From the NCBI GenBank assembly GCA_905181855.1, contig CAJIZE010000001.1, positions 1 to 64,000 on the forward strand: DNA of 64,000 bases. Direction: 5' to 3'. This DNA comes from an uncultured Flavobacteriales bacterium. GTDB lineage: Bacteria; Bacteroidota; Bacteroidia; Flavobacteriales_G; Salibacteraceae. Of this stretch, positions 7,064 through 17,162 are shown in pieces; the stretch's first letter is position 1, and each line of letters starts with the position of its first letter. The translations under genes and the position numbers were made by a program. The notes under the pieces are model-generated. The model was not told the DNA's origin and did not search any database. It saw nothing but the letters and a program-made list of their open reading frames with translations.

Positions 7064-8965
7064 ATGAGCGATGCAATAAAACATGAGTGTGGAATAGCGC
7101 TTATCAGATTACTCAAACCACTCCAATATTATCTGGATAAATACAAGACGCCTTTTTACGGCCTAAATAAAATGTATCTCCTTATGGAGAAGCAACACAA
7201 CAGAGGACAAGATGGGGCGGGGTTAGCAAATATTAAGTTGGATGTACCTCCAGGGAGCAGGTACATATCGCGCAAGCGATCAAATTCAAACAAGCCAATT
7301 CAAGATGTTTTTGAAAGTGTGAATAGCTGCTTTGCAGAAGTTAAAAAGGAGCAACCCGAAAAATTAAAAGATGTTGAATGGTTAAAACACAATTTGCCTT
7401 TTACGGGTGAGTTATTTATGGGCCATTTACGTTATGGAACCTTCGGAGGTAATAGCATAGAACAATGCCATCCATTTTTACGACAAAACAACTGGAAAAC
7501 AAGAAACTTAGTGGTTGCTGGCAACTTTAACTTAACCAATGTTGATGAGTTGTTTAAGCTCTTGGTTGAGCTTGGTCAGCACCCAAAAGAATTAGCTGAT
7601 ACTGTTACAGTTCTTGAAAAAATAGGACACTTTACTGATGTAGAAAACGAAGAATTGTTTAGTAAATACAAAGCATTAGGATACAACAATATTGAAATTA
7701 CCCAGAAAATAGTTGAACAAATTAATGTTCAGAAAATCCTTGCAAAATCTGCTGAATCATGGGATGGGGGATACGTAATGGGAGGTCTTTTTGGGCATGG
7801 TGATGCATTTGTCTTACGTGATCCGAATGGAATAAGGCCGGCGTATTATTACAAGGATGATGAAATTGCCGTTGTTACCTCAGAAAGACCTGTAATTCAA
7901 ACAGCATTTAATCTTAAAGCAGAACAAGTAAAAGAACTATCGCCTGGTCACGCTTTAATCATTAAGAAAAACGGTGAAGTTTCTGAACAGATGGTTCGCG
8001 AGCCATTGGAACGAAAAGCATGTTCGTTTGAACGAATTTATTTTTCTCGCGGAAGCGATAAGGACATTTACAAAGAACGTAAGAGCCTTGGAAGAACAAT
8101 TGTTCCAACCATAATGAAAGCTATTGGCAACGACATAGAAAACTCTGTTTTTTCTTTTATTCCGAATACAGCTGAATCGGCGTTTTATGGAATGGTTGAA
8201 GGTGTTGAAGATCAACTGCAAGCTCAGAATTTGATGAAGATTCAAGCTCTAGGAGGCAAGGCTACTGATGCCCAGTTGGCTAAAATATTGGGAACAAGAG
8301 CACGCATTGAAAAGGTTGCAATTAAAGACGCAAAACTGAGAACCTTCATTACTCAAGACTCAGGAAGAAATGATTTTGTTGCTCACGTATATGACATCAC
8401 TTATGGAGCCGTTGTTCCGAACAAGGATAATCTTGTGATAATTGATGATTCTATAGTTAGAGGTACAACTTTACGTGAGAGCATTCTTAGAATTTTAGAC
8501 AGACTTGAACCTAAGAAAATTGTAATTGTATCATCAGCACCACAAATTCGCTATCCAGATTGTTACGGAATAGATATGGCGAAAATAGGTGACTTTGTCG
8601 CCTTTAAGGCAGCCATAGCGTTGCTTAAAGAAACGAAACAAGAGCAGGTTATATCTGATGTTTACGACAAGTGTAAAGCCCAATGGGATTTCCCTAAAGA
8701 AGAGCAGGTAAACTACGTTAAAGAAATTTACGCTCCGTTCACGCCTGAGCAAATTTCAGCTAAAATCGGCCAGTTGTTAAAGCATGATTCTATAAATGCT
8801 GAGGTAGAAGTTATCTATCAAAACATTGAAGCTTTGCACGAAGCATGTCCTCACAACCTTGGAGATTGGTATTTTACAGGTAACTACCCAACTCCTGGAG
8901 GAAACAAAGTGGTGAATAAAGCTTTCGTGTTTTACGTTGAAGGCCGCGACGAAAGAGCATACTAA
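7064..8965 (+). CDS. Amidophosphoribosyltransferase-like protein (PurF family, long Bacteroidota form)
   Basis: 633 residues, longer than the usual 470-500 of PurF. The N-terminal class II glutamine amidotransferase domain has its nucleophile as C9 after a short propeptide (MSDAIKHEC); HNRGQDGAG and GHLRYGT complete the glutaminase site. The C-terminal phosphoribosyltransferase domain has the PRPP loop VIIDDSIVRGTTL at about 458-470. Family knowledge: PurF transfers ammonia from glutamine to PRPP, the first step of purine synthesis. Bacteroidota often carry this longer paralogue beside a normal PurF, so the precise role is less certain. Own promoter upstream; fabH follows 39 bp downstream. 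Confidence 0.85.
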   Translation: MSDAIKHECGIALIRLLKPLQYYLDKYKTPFYGLNKMYLLMEKQHNRGQDGAGLANIKLDVPPGSRYISRKRSNSNKPIQDVFESVNSCFAEVKKEQPEKLKDVEWLKHNLPFTGELFMGHLRYGTFGGNSIEQCHPFLRQNNWKTRNLVVAGNFNLTNVDELFKLLVELGQHPKELADTVTVLEKIGHFTDVENEELFSKYKALGYNNIEITQKIVEQINVQKILAKSAESWDGGYVMGGLFGHGDAFVLRDPNGIRPAYYYKDDEIAVVTSERPVIQTAFNLKAEQVKELSPGHALIIKKNGEVSEQMVREPLERKACSFERIYFSRGSDKDIYKERKSLGRTIVPTIMKAIGNDIENSVFSFIPNTAESAFYGMVEGVEDQLQAQNLMKIQALGGKATDAQLAKILGTRARIEKVAIKDAKLRTFITQDSGRNDFVAHVYDITYGAVVPNKDNLVIIDDSIVRGTTLRESILRILDRLEPKKIVIVSSAPQIRYPDCYGIDMAKIGDFVAFKAAIALLKETKQEQVISDVYDKCKAQWDFPKEEQVNYVKEIYAPFTPEQISAKIGQLLKHDSINAEVEVIYQNIEALHEACPHNLGDWYFTGNYPTPGGNKVVNKAFVFYVEGRDERAY

Positions 8966-9004
8966 GCGTTTTAGTATTTTTACGACTTATCAAGAAACTT
9001 TATT

Positions 9005-9979
9005 ATGAATGCAGCTATCATTGGTGTAGGACATCATGTTCCGGACAACGTTGTTACAAACAAGGATCTAGAAAAAGTAATGGAAACCTCTGATGAGTGG
9101 ATTAAAGAGCGCTCTGGTATAAAGGAAAGAAGGTTTGGTGACGCTATTGAAGAGTCATCTTCGAGAATGGGCTACAAGGCTGCTTTAATGGCGTTACAGA
9201 ACGCTAAAATTGACAAACACGACATTGATTTAATAATTTTTTCTACACTAAACCCTGATTATTTTTTTCCAGGCTGCGGTGTATTGCTCCAACGTGATTT
9301 AGAATTAAAAGAAATTCCAGCCTTAGATATCAGGCAGCAATGTTCGGGGTTTGTTTATGGGCTATCGGTAGCCAAAGCATACATTAACTCTGGAATGTAT
9401 AAAAACATCCTTTTTGTATGTAGCGAGCAACAATCAGCAATGCTTGATTTAACAACAAGAGGACGTAATATTTCAGTGCTTTTTGGAGATGGAGCAGGTG
9501 CTGTTGTTATTAGCGCAACCATTGAAGATAAAGGTATTCTTTCCACCCATTTGTATTCGGAAGGAGCTTTTGCTGAAGAGTTAACCCTAAAATATTTGCA
9601 AGGCAAAGGAACCGTTGAAGAGAAAGATGATAATCTGCCGTTCATGAATGGGCCATTGGTTTTTAAACATGCTGTTCTTCGTTTTTCGCAAGCCATTAAT
9701 GAAGGTTTGATTGTCAACAACCTAAAACCTGAAAACTTGGATTTGTTTATTCCCCATCAAGCCAACTTAAGGATTTCAGAATTCATTCAGAAAAAACTGA
9801 ACCTTACTGATAACCAGGTTTACAACAACATTGAGAAATACGGCAATACAACATCGGCTTCTATTCCTATCGCTTTAAGCGAGGCCAATAAAAAAGGAAA
9901 AGTGAAACCTGGGGATATGGTTTGCTTTGCTGCTTTTGGTAGCGGGTTTACTTGGGGTAGCGCTTTTGTTAAATGGTAG
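9005..9979 (+). CDS. fabH: 3-Oxoacyl-ACP synthase III (KAS III)
   Basis: 324 residues, thiolase-fold condensing enzyme that starts fatty-acid synthesis by joining an acyl-CoA primer to malonyl-ACP. The catalytic triad is clear: C113 in QQCSGF, H251 in IPHQAN and N281 in YGNTTSAS. The C-terminal CFAAFGSGFTWGSAF is typical. It follows the PurF-like gene by 39 bp; a weak TATTTTTA element at 8975-8982 may give it its own promoter. Bacteroidota often have more than one FabH, and a branched-chain or polyunsaturated primer preference cannot be judged here. Confidence 0.92.
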   Translation: MNAAIIGVGHHVPDNVVTNKDLEKVMETSDEWIKERSGIKERRFGDAIEESSSRMGYKAALMALQNAKIDKHDIDLIIFSTLNPDYFFPGCGVLLQRDLELKEIPALDIRQQCSGFVYGLSVAKAYINSGMYKNILFVCSEQQSAMLDLTTRGRNISVLFGDGAGAVVISATIEDKGILSTHLYSEGAFAEELTLKYLQGKGTVEEKDDNLPFMNGPLVFKHAVLRFSQAINEGLIVNNLKPENLDLFIPHQANLRISEFIQKKLNLTDNQVYNNIEKYGNTTSASIPIALSEANKKGKVKPGDMVCFAAFGSGFTWGSAFVKW

Positions 9980-10061
9980 TTTAAATTTGAATAAGCCGAT
10001 TTGAACTTGTTTGCGAATCTATAAACGTTAACTTCTTCAGTATTGTTAAAGAATAGATCAT

Positions 10062-10096
10062 AAAAAACCCTCCAAAAGAGTTAAACTCTTGGAGGG
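10062..10096 (-). terminator. Terminator after sdhB
   Basis: Hairpin CCCTCCAA..GAG / CTCTTGGAGGG with a short loop and a two-base bulge, in the gap between the convergent fabH and sdhB genes. On the minus strand the stem is followed by GGGTTTTTTAT, a U-run suited to end the sdh transcript; a weaker T-rich stretch lies on the other side. Confidence 0.75.
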
Positions 10097-10116
10097 CTCA
10101 ATTAATAATTTTTTAT

Positions 10117-10863
10117 TTATCCTTTTGCGCTAGCACTAAAATACTCTCTATTCATACGAGCAATGTTGTCTAATGAAATTCCTTTAGGACATTCAACTTC
10201 ACAAGCTCCAGTGTTGGTACAATTACCAAAACCTTCTTCGTCCATTTGTTTAACCATACCCATTACACGATCAGTAGCTTCAACTTGACCTTGTGGCAAT
10301 AAAGAAAATTGAGAAACCTTGGCAGATACAAATAACATTGCCGAAGCATTTTTACAGGTTGCAACACAGGCTCCACATCCAATACAAGCTGCAGCATCCA
10401 TTGCTAAATCAGCGTTTTCTTTAGAAATAGGTAATGAGTTAGCATCTTGCGTGTTTCCAGAAGTGTTTACTGAAATATAACCACCAGCTTGTTGTATTCT
10501 ATCAAAAGAGCTCCGGTCAACAACTAAGTCTTTAATAACTGGAAAAGCATTTGCCCTGAAAGGCTCAATGTAAATAGTGTCTCCATTCTTAAAAGTGCGC
10601 ATATGCAATTGGCAGGTAGTAATACCCCGATTAGGCCCATGAGCTTCTCCATTGATGTACATTGAGCACATTCCACAAATACCTTCACGACAATCGTGAT
10701 CGAAAGCAACAGGCTCTTCACCTTTGTTAACTAACTGCTCATTAAGAACGTCCATCATTTCAAGAAACGACATGTGTTCTGAAATATCAGAAACTTTATA
10801 ATCAACAATTCCACCTTTATCTTGTGGTCCTTTTTGTCTCCAGATTTTTAATGTTAAATTCAT
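10117..10863 (-). CDS. sdhB: Succinate dehydrogenase/fumarate reductase iron-sulfur subunit
   Basis: 248 residues. N-terminal [2Fe-2S] ferredoxin domain with CREGICGMC and a later Cys in TCQLHM; C-terminal domain with two cluster motifs, [11 protein letters not shown] for [4Fe-4S] and [15 protein letters not shown] for the [3Fe-4S]/[4Fe-4S] pair. It passes electrons from the FAD of SdhA to the haems and quinone at SdhC on the inner face of the membrane. Last gene of sdhCAB, 9 bp behind sdhA, followed by a terminator. Confidence 0.95.
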   Translation of the reverse strand: MNLTLKIWRQKGPQDKGGIVDYKVSDISEHMSFLEMMDVLNEQLVNKGEEPVAFDHDCREGICGMCSMYINGEAHGPNRGITTCQLHMRTFKNGDTIYIEPFRANAFPVIKDLVVDRSSFDRIQQAGGYISVNTSGNTQDANSLPISKENADLAMDAAACIGCGACVATCKNASAMLFVSAKVSQFSLLPQGQVEATDRVMGMVKQMDEEGFGNCTNTGACEVECPKGISLDNIARMNREYFSASAKG

Positions 10864-10872
10864 GGTTTATAA

Positions 10873-12876
10873 TTATTTATATGACCTCGTTTTCAATTCA
10901 ATATCTTCAAATACAAGCTCTTCTTTGTGAAGAACCGCCTCACTAGGTTTCCCTCTATATTCCCACGCGGCTACATAAGCAAAGTTTTTATCGTCACGTT
11001 TTGCTTCACCATCTTCAGTTTGATATTCTTCACGGAAATGACCTCCAGCAGACTCTTCTCTTACTAAAGCATCTTTTGCAAACAACTCTCCTAATTCAAG
11101 GAAATCTGCCACTCTACCTGCTTTTGCTAATTGCTCATTATATTCTGTAGCTGTTCCTGGTACATTTACATTTTGCCAGAAATCTTCTCTAAGTGCAGTA
11201 ATTTCTATAATCGCTGTTTTTAAACCTTCAGCGTTTCTGGACATTCCACACTTGTCCCACATAATTTTACCTAATTTCTTGTGGTAATAATCTACAGAAT
11301 GGGTTCCTTCATTATTAATAAAGAGTTCAATTCTGTTTGTTACATCTTTTTCTGCAGCTTCAAATTCTGGACCATCAGTTGAAATTTTTCCAGTTCTAAT
11401 ATCATCTGCTAAGTAGTCTCCAATAGTATATGGCAACACAAAATAACCATCTGCTAAGCCTTGCATTAATGCAGATGCTCCTAATCTATTTGCTCCGTGA
11501 TCAGAAAAGTTTGCCTCTCCAATTGCATAACAACCAGGAATTGTTGTCATCAAATTATAATCTACCCAAACCCCCCCCATTGTATAATGAACAGCAGGAT
11601 AAATCATCATTGGCGTTTTATACGGATTCTCGTCTACAATTTTCTCGTACATCTGAAATAAATTTCCATATTTAGCCTTTACAATTTCTTGCCCTAATTC
11701 CATTATTTTTGCTTCGGAAGGGTTTGAAATATTATGAATCTTTGCTTGCTCTTTTCCATAACGCTCAAAAGATGTGGCAAAATCTAAATATACTGCTTCA
11801 CCAGTTGCATTTACCCCATAGCCAGCATCACAGCGTTCTTTTGCCGCTCTAGATGCAACGTCTCGCGGCACGAGGTTACCAAATGCAGGATACCTTCTTT
11901 CTAAATAATAATCTCTTTGATCTTCTGTTAAATCCAGAGGCTTTTTCCTTCCCTCTCTAATCGCTTTTACATCATCTAAATTCTTTGGAACCCAGATTCT
12001 ACCATCATTTCTCAACGACTCTGACATTAAAGTTAATTTAGACTGATAATCACCACTTCGAGGAATACAGGTAGGGTGAATTTGTGTGTAACAAGGATTA
12101 GCGAAATAAGCTCCTTTTTTGTGTATTTTCCAAGCGGCCGTGGTGTTAGACCCCATTGCATTGGTAGATAAGAAATAAACGTTTCCGTAACCACCACTTG
12201 CAATAACTACTGCATGAGCAGAGTGCCTTTCAATTTCGCCTGTAATTAAGTTACGAGCAATAATACCTCTCGCTTTACCTTCAACTTTAACCACATCGAG
12301 CATTTCGTGGCGGTTGTGCATGGTGATTTTTCCACGAGCAATTTGTCGGTTCATGGCTGAATAGGCACCAAGTAAAAGCTGTTGACCTGTTTGACCTTTA
12401 GCATAAAAAGTTCTCGAAACAAGAACACCGCCAAACGACCTATTGTCTAACAACCCTCCGTAATCTCTTGCAAAAGGAACACCTTGAGCAACGCATTGGT
12501 CAATAATGTTTCCTGACACTTCAGCCAATCTATGAACGTTGGCTTCGCGCGACCGGTAATCACCACCCTTTACGGTATCGTAGAACAAACGGTAATTTGA
12601 ATCACCATCTCCTTGATAGTTTTTTGAAGCATTAATACCACCTTGTGCCGCAATTGAGTGTGCTCTACGAGGTGAATCTTGATAACAAAAGGATTTTACG
12701 TTATATCCTAATTCTGCAAGTGTTGCTGCAGCTGACCCACCTGCTAATCCAGTTCCAACAACGATAATATCAATGTTTCTTTTGTTAGCTGGGTTTACCA
12801 AATCAATGTGCTCTTTATATTTTGACCATTTATCGGCTAAAGGGCCATGAGGTACTTTTGAACTTATTGTAGACAT
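10873..12876 (-). CDS. sdhA: Succinate dehydrogenase/fumarate reductase flavoprotein subunit
   Basis: 667 residues, the size of the class with a single cytochrome b558 anchor. FAD-binding [18 protein letters not shown] near residues 42-59, the covalent-FAD His in [15 protein letters not shown], and the substrate motif HPTCIPRSG with [10 protein letters not shown]. It oxidises succinate to fumarate in the citric-acid cycle. It sits between sdhC (9 bp upstream) and sdhB (9 bp downstream) in one transcript. Confidence 0.96.
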   Translation of the reverse strand: MSTISSKVPHGPLADKWSKYKEHIDLVNPANKRNIDIIVVGTGLAGGSAAATLAELGYNVKSFCYQDSPRRAHSIAAQGGINASKNYQGDGDSNYRLFYDTVKGGDYRSREANVHRLAEVSGNIIDQCVAQGVPFARDYGGLLDNRSFGGVLVSRTFYAKGQTGQQLLLGAYSAMNRQIARGKITMHNRHEMLDVVKVEGKARGIIARNLITGEIERHSAHAVVIASGGYGNVYFLSTNAMGSNTTAAWKIHKKGAYFANPCYTQIHPTCIPRSGDYQSKLTLMSESLRNDGRIWVPKNLDDVKAIREGRKKPLDLTEDQRDYYLERRYPAFGNLVPRDVASRAAKERCDAGYGVNATGEAVYLDFATSFERYGKEQAKIHNISNPSEAKIMELGQEIVKAKYGNLFQMYEKIVDENPYKTPMMIYPAVHYTMGGVWVDYNLMTTIPGCYAIGEANFSDHGANRLGASALMQGLADGYFVLPYTIGDYLADDIRTGKISTDGPEFEAAEKDVTNRIELFINNEGTHSVDYYHKKLGKIMWDKCGMSRNAEGLKTAIIEITALREDFWQNVNVPGTATEYNEQLAKAGRVADFLELGELFAKDALVREESAGGHFREEYQTEDGEAKRDDKNFAYVAAWEYRGKPSEAVLHKEELVFEDIELKTRSYK

Positions 12877-12885
12877 ACCTAAATT

Positions 12886-13551
12886 TTAATGATTAAAATA
12901 ATGAAATAGAGCAATAACGATGAACCCAACAGGTACACCAATGGCATAAACTTTTCCAAACCCCTTTATGGCTCTAGTATATTTGTTGTTTGCTCCTAGC
13001 GATTGAAAAGCTGAGCTGAAACCATGTAACAGATGCATAATTAACAAGGCAAAAGCAACAATATAAGCTCCAACTCTTAGTGGGTTTGCAAATTTGTGTT
13101 GCAACTCAGTAAAATACCTGTATCCCTCAACCCCTTCAATAGCGCCACTCCAATCACCTTGAATAAATTTTGTGTTGATTTCAGGAAACCAAAAGTCTAC
13201 AAAATGGAGAGCGATAAAAGCTAGAATAACCAACCCGCTCCAAATCATGTTTCGTGACGCCCAAGTTGAGTTAGCCGCTCCATTGTTCATAGCGTACCCA
13301 ATTTTTCTTGCGTTCTTATTGTCGAGCTCTAAAACAAAGCCCATTATAAAGTGAACCACAACACCAATTATTAATATTGGTTGAATCGCGAATTGAACCA
13401 AAGGATTGGTTCCCATAAAATGTGAAATGTTATTGAACAAATCAGAACTGAACAATGAGGTTGCGTTGATACAAAAATGTTGAAATAGAAACAACATTAA
13501 AAACAGCCCAGACAAGGCCATCACATACTTTTTTACAATCGAAGATTTCAT
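12886..13551 (-). CDS. sdhC: Succinate dehydrogenase cytochrome b558 membrane subunit
   Basis: 221 residues with five membrane helices, the single-anchor type (class B) that carries two b haems. His residues suited as ligands stand in the helices (LFQHFCIN, VVVHFIMG, IALHFVDF, LLIMHLLHGF). It anchors SdhAB and reduces menaquinone. First gene of the operon; a TACATTTG -7 element lies 30 nt upstream. Confidence 0.93.
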   Translation of the reverse strand: MKSSIVKKYVMALSGLFLMLFLFQHFCINATSLFSSDLFNNISHFMGTNPLVQFAIQPILIIGVVVHFIMGFVLELDNKNARKIGYAMNNGAANSTWASRNMIWSGLVILAFIALHFVDFWFPEINTKFIQGDWSGAIEGVEGYRYFTELQHKFANPLRVGAYIVAFALLIMHLLHGFSSAFQSLGANNKYTRAIKGFGKVYAIGVPVGFIVIALFHYFNH

Positions 13552-13581
13552 GCTGCGGTTTTAATTCTTATAAATAGAGCA

Positions 13582-13589
13582 CAAATGTA
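13582..13589 (-). promoter_or_regulatory. -7 element of the sdh promoter (TACATTTG, minus strand)
   Basis: Perfect TAnnTTTG match on the minus strand about 30 nt before sdhC. No TTG at the usual spacing, so the -33 box is unclear. The 168-bp gap to the aminopeptidase gene is the only place for the sdh promoter. Confidence 0.5.
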
Positions 13590-13719
13590 ATGGCTATATT
13601 GCTTTGTTGCTTTAATAATCATCTAAATAAACACCTAATCAAGTCAAATGTTTATTAAAACTACACCTTCCTGATTAAATAATAATTGCTATCATTACAA
13701 TCCTAAAGTAAAAAATGGA

Positions 13720-15009
13720 ATGAAATATCATCAAATTGACAAAACACTATTTGAAGAAAACAGGTCAAGATTCAGAAAACATTTAAAGCCAAATTCAATA
13801 GCGATATTTCACTCTAACGATATTTACCCGACCAATGCAGATGGCGCAATGCCATTCAGGCAAAACAATGATGTTCTTCATTTGTCAGGAGTTGATCAAG
13901 AAGAAAGTGTATTGGTTTTGTCCCCTGATAGTTTTAATGCAGACCACAAAGAAATTCTATTTCTAAAAGAAACAAGTGACCTTATAGCTATTTGGGAAGG
14001 CGCAAAACTTAACAAAAAACAAGCCACAGCAACCTCAGGCATTAGAACTGTTTATTGGCTGAGCCAGATGAAAAAGGTTTTGTTTCCTTTAATTATTGAG
14101 GCCGAAAACATTTACCTAAATTCAAATGAGCATTTAAGAGCATCTATAAAATTAGAAACAAGAACCGATCGATTTACAAAAGATTGTAAGGAAAGGTTTC
14201 CGCTTCACAACTATGAACGTGCATCGAAGATCATGCACCTAATTAGAGCAGAAAAACATCCAATAGAAGTAGATTTAATTCGACAAGCATGTGATATTAC
14301 CCGAAAGGGGATGGATAGAGTTTTAGGTTTTGTGAAGCCAGGTGTTTGGGAATATGAAATTGAAGCAGAAATTATTCATGAATTTGTAAGAAACAGATCA
14401 AGAGGCTTTGCTTACGAGCCCATCATTGGCTCAGGCCTTAACGCTTGTGTTTTGCATTACATTGATAATAACGCACAATGTAATGATGGTGATGTAATAT
14501 TAATGGATTTTGGCGCTGAGTATGCCAATTATGCGTCCGATTTAACAAGATGTGTTCCTGTAAATGGAAAGTTTACTTCGCGTCAACGCGATGTTTATAA
14601 TGCTGTGCTGCGAGTACATAATGAATGTGCTCAAATGTTAAAGCCTGGTGTTTTGGTGACAGAATACCAAGTTGAAGTTGGCAAAATAATGGAGAATGAA
14701 TTGTTAGGTCTTAATCTATTAGATAAGACTGATATTAAGAATGAAGACCCAAATTGGCCTGCATATAAAAAGTATTTCATGCATGGAACCTCTCACTATA
14801 TGGGATTGGATGTTCATGATGTAGGGACTTGGGTGAAACCAATACCAGAAAACTCAGTATTTACCATTGAACCAGGAATTTATATTCAAGAAGAAAAACT
14901 GGGAATAAGACTTGAAAACGACTACTTAATAACCAATGATGGCGCTGTTAATTTGATGTATAACATTCCGATTGAAGTAGAAGAAATTGAAAATAAAATG
15001 AACAGATAA
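13720..15009 (+). CDS. pepP: Aminopeptidase P (Xaa-Pro aminopeptidase)
   Basis: 429 residues, M24 'pita-bread' metallopeptidase that removes N-terminal residues before proline. An N-terminal AMP_N domain (about 1-150) is followed by the catalytic domain. Metal ligands are visible: two Asp in LMDFGAEYANYASDLTRC, His in MHGTSHYMGLDVHD, Glu in FTIEPGIYI and Glu in IRLENDYL. An earlier ATG at 13715 reads M-E-stop, so 13720 is the start; that minimal two-codon ORF overlaps the true start and could couple or dampen initiation. Confidence 0.93.
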   Translation: MKYHQIDKTLFEENRSRFRKHLKPNSIAIFHSNDIYPTNADGAMPFRQNNDVLHLSGVDQEESVLVLSPDSFNADHKEILFLKETSDLIAIWEGAKLNKKQATATSGIRTVYWLSQMKKVLFPLIIEAENIYLNSNEHLRASIKLETRTDRFTKDCKERFPLHNYERASKIMHLIRAEKHPIEVDLIRQACDITRKGMDRVLGFVKPGVWEYEIEAEIIHEFVRNRSRGFAYEPIIGSGLNACVLHYIDNNAQCNDGDVILMDFGAEYANYASDLTRCVPVNGKFTSRQRDVYNAVLRVHNECAQMLKPGVLVTEYQVEVGKIMENELLGLNLLDKTDIKNEDPNWPAYKKYFMHGTSHYMGLDVHDVGTWVKPIPENSVFTIEPGIYIQEEKLGIRLENDYLITNDGAVNLMYNIPIEVEEIENKMNR

Positions 15010-15015
15010 TAAAGC

Positions 15016-15023
15016 TACTTTTG
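15016..15023 (+). promoter_or_regulatory. -7 promoter element (TACTTTTG)
   Basis: TAnnTTTG match in the gap between the aminopeptidase gene and rpoD, giving a leader of roughly 55 nt. No good TTG at the usual distance. Confidence 0.4.
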
Positions 15024-15082
15024 CCCGCCCGCTGAAAGGAGTAGTATTTTTAATAAACATTAATAATTGAACTAGAAACCGT

Positions 15083-15943
15083 ATGAGACAACTCAAAATT
15101 TCAAAGCAGCTAACTAACCGCGACAGTAAATCAATTGACAAGTATTTAAGCGACGTTTCGAAAGAGCTAATGATTACCGCTGAGGTCGAAGTAGAATTAG
15201 CAAAAAGGATTAAACAAGGTGATCAATTTGCGCTAAACAAATTGGTAAACGCCAACTTAAGGTTTGTTATTAGTGTTGCTAAACAATATCAAGGACATGG
15301 CTTAACGCTTGAAGATTTGATCGCAGAAGGAAACATTGGGTTAATTACTGCTGCAAAAAGATTTGATGAAACGAAAGGGTTCAAGTTTATTTCATACGCG
15401 GTATGGTGGATACGTCAAAGCATTATGCAAGCAATTGCTGAAAACTCAAGAGTTGTTAGGTTGCCTTTAAACAAGGTTTCTGCAATTCAAAAAGTTTCTA
15501 ATGCATTTGCTAAGTTAGAACAGCAGTACGAAAGAGCTCCTTCGAACGAAGAAATAAGCGAGCTATTGGAAACAAATGCTGATAGTGTTGGTGATTTGGT
15601 GACTTATGCTCAAAAACAAGTATCAGTTGATGCACCGTTAATTGAAGGGGAAGAAAACAGCTTGTTAAATGTACTTTCAAACAGCAACTCTAAAAACCCT
15701 GCTGATCAAATGATGCGTGAGTCTTTATGTAAAGACATTGAGCGTGTTTTGGTTTCGTTGAAACAAAGAGAAGCAGATGTTGTTCGTCTTTCTTTTGGTT
15801 TAAATGGTGAAACGCCAATGACGCTTGAAGAAATAGCAAATAGCTTAGGTTTAACGAGAGAAAGAATTAGACAAATAAGAGAAAAAGCATTGAGAAGCTT
15901 ACGTAAAAAAGCAAACTCAAACTTTTTGAAGCATTATTTATAG
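15083..15943 (+). CDS. rpoD: Primary RNA polymerase sigma factor
   Basis: 286 residues, the short primary sigma factor of Bacteroidota, lacking region 1.1 and the long non-conserved region. It begins with the lineage's MRQLKISKQLTNRDS. Region 2 carries the -7-element and melting residues in KGFKFISYAVWWIRQSIMQA; region 4 ends with TLEEIANSLGLTRERIRQIREKA, the helix-turn-helix for the -33 box. It directs recognition of the TTG/TAnnTTTG promoters listed in this window. Confidence 0.96.
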   Translation: MRQLKISKQLTNRDSKSIDKYLSDVSKELMITAEVEVELAKRIKQGDQFALNKLVNANLRFVISVAKQYQGHGLTLEDLIAEGNIGLITAAKRFDETKGFKFISYAVWWIRQSIMQAIAENSRVVRLPLNKVSAIQKVSNAFAKLEQQYERAPSNEEISELLETNADSVGDLVTYAQKQVSVDAPLIEGEENSLLNVLSNSNSKNPADQMMRESLCKDIERVLVSLKQREADVVRLSFGLNGETPMTLEEIANSLGLTRERIRQIREKALRSLRKKANSNFLKHYL

Positions 15944-15967
15944 GCTTCTGTCAATATATTAAAGGTT

Positions 15968-15997
15968 AAAAAAAGGGGTGAAAATCACCCTTTTTTT
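15968..15997 (+). terminator. Rho-independent terminator after rpoD
   Basis: Stem AAAAAAAGGGGTGA / TCACCCTTTTTTT with one bulged G and a tiny loop, ending in a T-run. Between the convergent rpoD and SPOR genes, so usable from both sides. Confidence 0.85.
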
Positions 15998-16047
15998 GTG
16001 TCTTAAAGTTGATGAGATGAATTTGTTATTATAGGCTGTAAAGGCCT

Positions 16048-17133
16048 TTACTTCCTAACAATCCAAGCTCCAGGGTTTTGGTTATCACGAACCGCGTTAA
16101 GCTCATTAATTGCTTCTTGCTTGCCAGAATAAACGCTTTTACTTACTCTAAATAGCCCGTTCCAATAATCGATTATTGAAGCGTTGAATCCTTGTTTTTC
16201 TAAATTCAAAACCAGGTTTTCAGCGTTTGCTTTTATACTAAAACAGCCAACTACTATATGGTAACCTTTAGCTGGTAGTCCGGAGGATTTAACTTTGGTG
16301 GTTGCCGCTGCAGCAATGTTGTATTTAGGTTTTATCCTTACCCATTTGGTTTTTAAGCCAAGCTCTGATTCACTTTCGTTTCCTAAATCAAAGGAGATGT
16401 ATTCTTTTGATTCATCTACAAGGGTTAATTTATTATTCTCTGAGTCAATCAATGGAACAGAACTTTTGCGCGGAGCATAAACTTCACAAATTTTACTTCC
16501 GAAAGGATTTAATTCTGAATAATGAAACTTACCACCTTTAACTAAGTTTGTTTGAGTAGATAAATATAAGGCGTAAAATATAAAAGGAAGCATTATCGCT
16601 GCTGCTGCAATTTTCTTCCATTGGTTTGGTTTTCTCTCAACCTCCTTTAATATAGGTTCTGGCACAATTGAAACTGCTGGGCTTAATATTGGTTCAATTT
16701 TTATGACTTTAGTTTTATCAACCGGAATAGCATAAACAGATTCTAATCCAAACGACTCTTTAAGAAGGTTAAAATCTTTAGTCGGTTCAAAGCGAAGAAC
16801 ATTCAATGTATCTTTAAAAAGGTTCCCAACCCTATAGAACTCAACTACTTTATTTTGGTTTAAATTGGAAGTAATGACTTGAATTTGTTTGGATACAAGA
16901 ATTTCTGCTTCACTAAAACTGATATTTGTTTTAACCGCATAGCTGTTAATCAATAGCCCATCGTTATTGATAAGGTTTTTATTAAAACCAATTTGCTTCG
17001 ATGGCGGATAAATGCGCTGTTTTAACTTGTTGATTTCCGCAGGCTTATAATTACCAACAAAAGCTCCAAATTCAGGAATGATAACACAATTGTGTTCCAT
17101 TAATAAATCCCATATGAGCCCAGTAATTTGCAT
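16048..17133 (-). CDS. HU-like/SPOR fusion membrane protein
   Basis: 361 residues. The N-terminal 1-135 matches the prokaryotic HU/CCDC81-type domain pair known from Bacteroidota (LLMEHNCVIIPEFGAFVGNY at the start). One membrane helix follows at about 176-194 (IAAAAIMLPFIFYALYLS). The C-terminal SPOR domain is at about 288-361 (YHIVVGCFSIKANAENLV, then LFRVSKSVYSG), the fold that binds denuded peptidoglycan at the division site. The HU part should lie in the cytoplasm and SPOR in the periplasm, so the protein could link nucleoid and septum; that is inference. It ends 29 bp before kdsB begins upstream in the same direction. Confidence 0.85.
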   Translation of the reverse strand: MQITGLIWDLLMEHNCVIIPEFGAFVGNYKPAEINKLKQRIYPPSKQIGFNKNLINNDGLLINSYAVKTNISFSEAEILVSKQIQVITSNLNQNKVVEFYRVGNLFKDTLNVLRFEPTKDFNLLKESFGLESVYAIPVDKTKVIKIEPILSPAVSIVPEPILKEVERKPNQWKKIAAAAIMLPFIFYALYLSTQTNLVKGGKFHYSELNPFGSKICEVYAPRKSSVPLIDSENNKLTLVDESKEYISFDLGNESESELGLKTKWVRIKPKYNIAAAATTKVKSSGLPAKGYHIVVGCFSIKANAENLVLNLEKQGFNASIIDYWNGLFRVSKSVYSGKQEAINELNAVRDNQNPGAWIVRK

Positions 17134-17162
17134 ATAAAGCGAAAGTAACTATTGCAGTTTGA

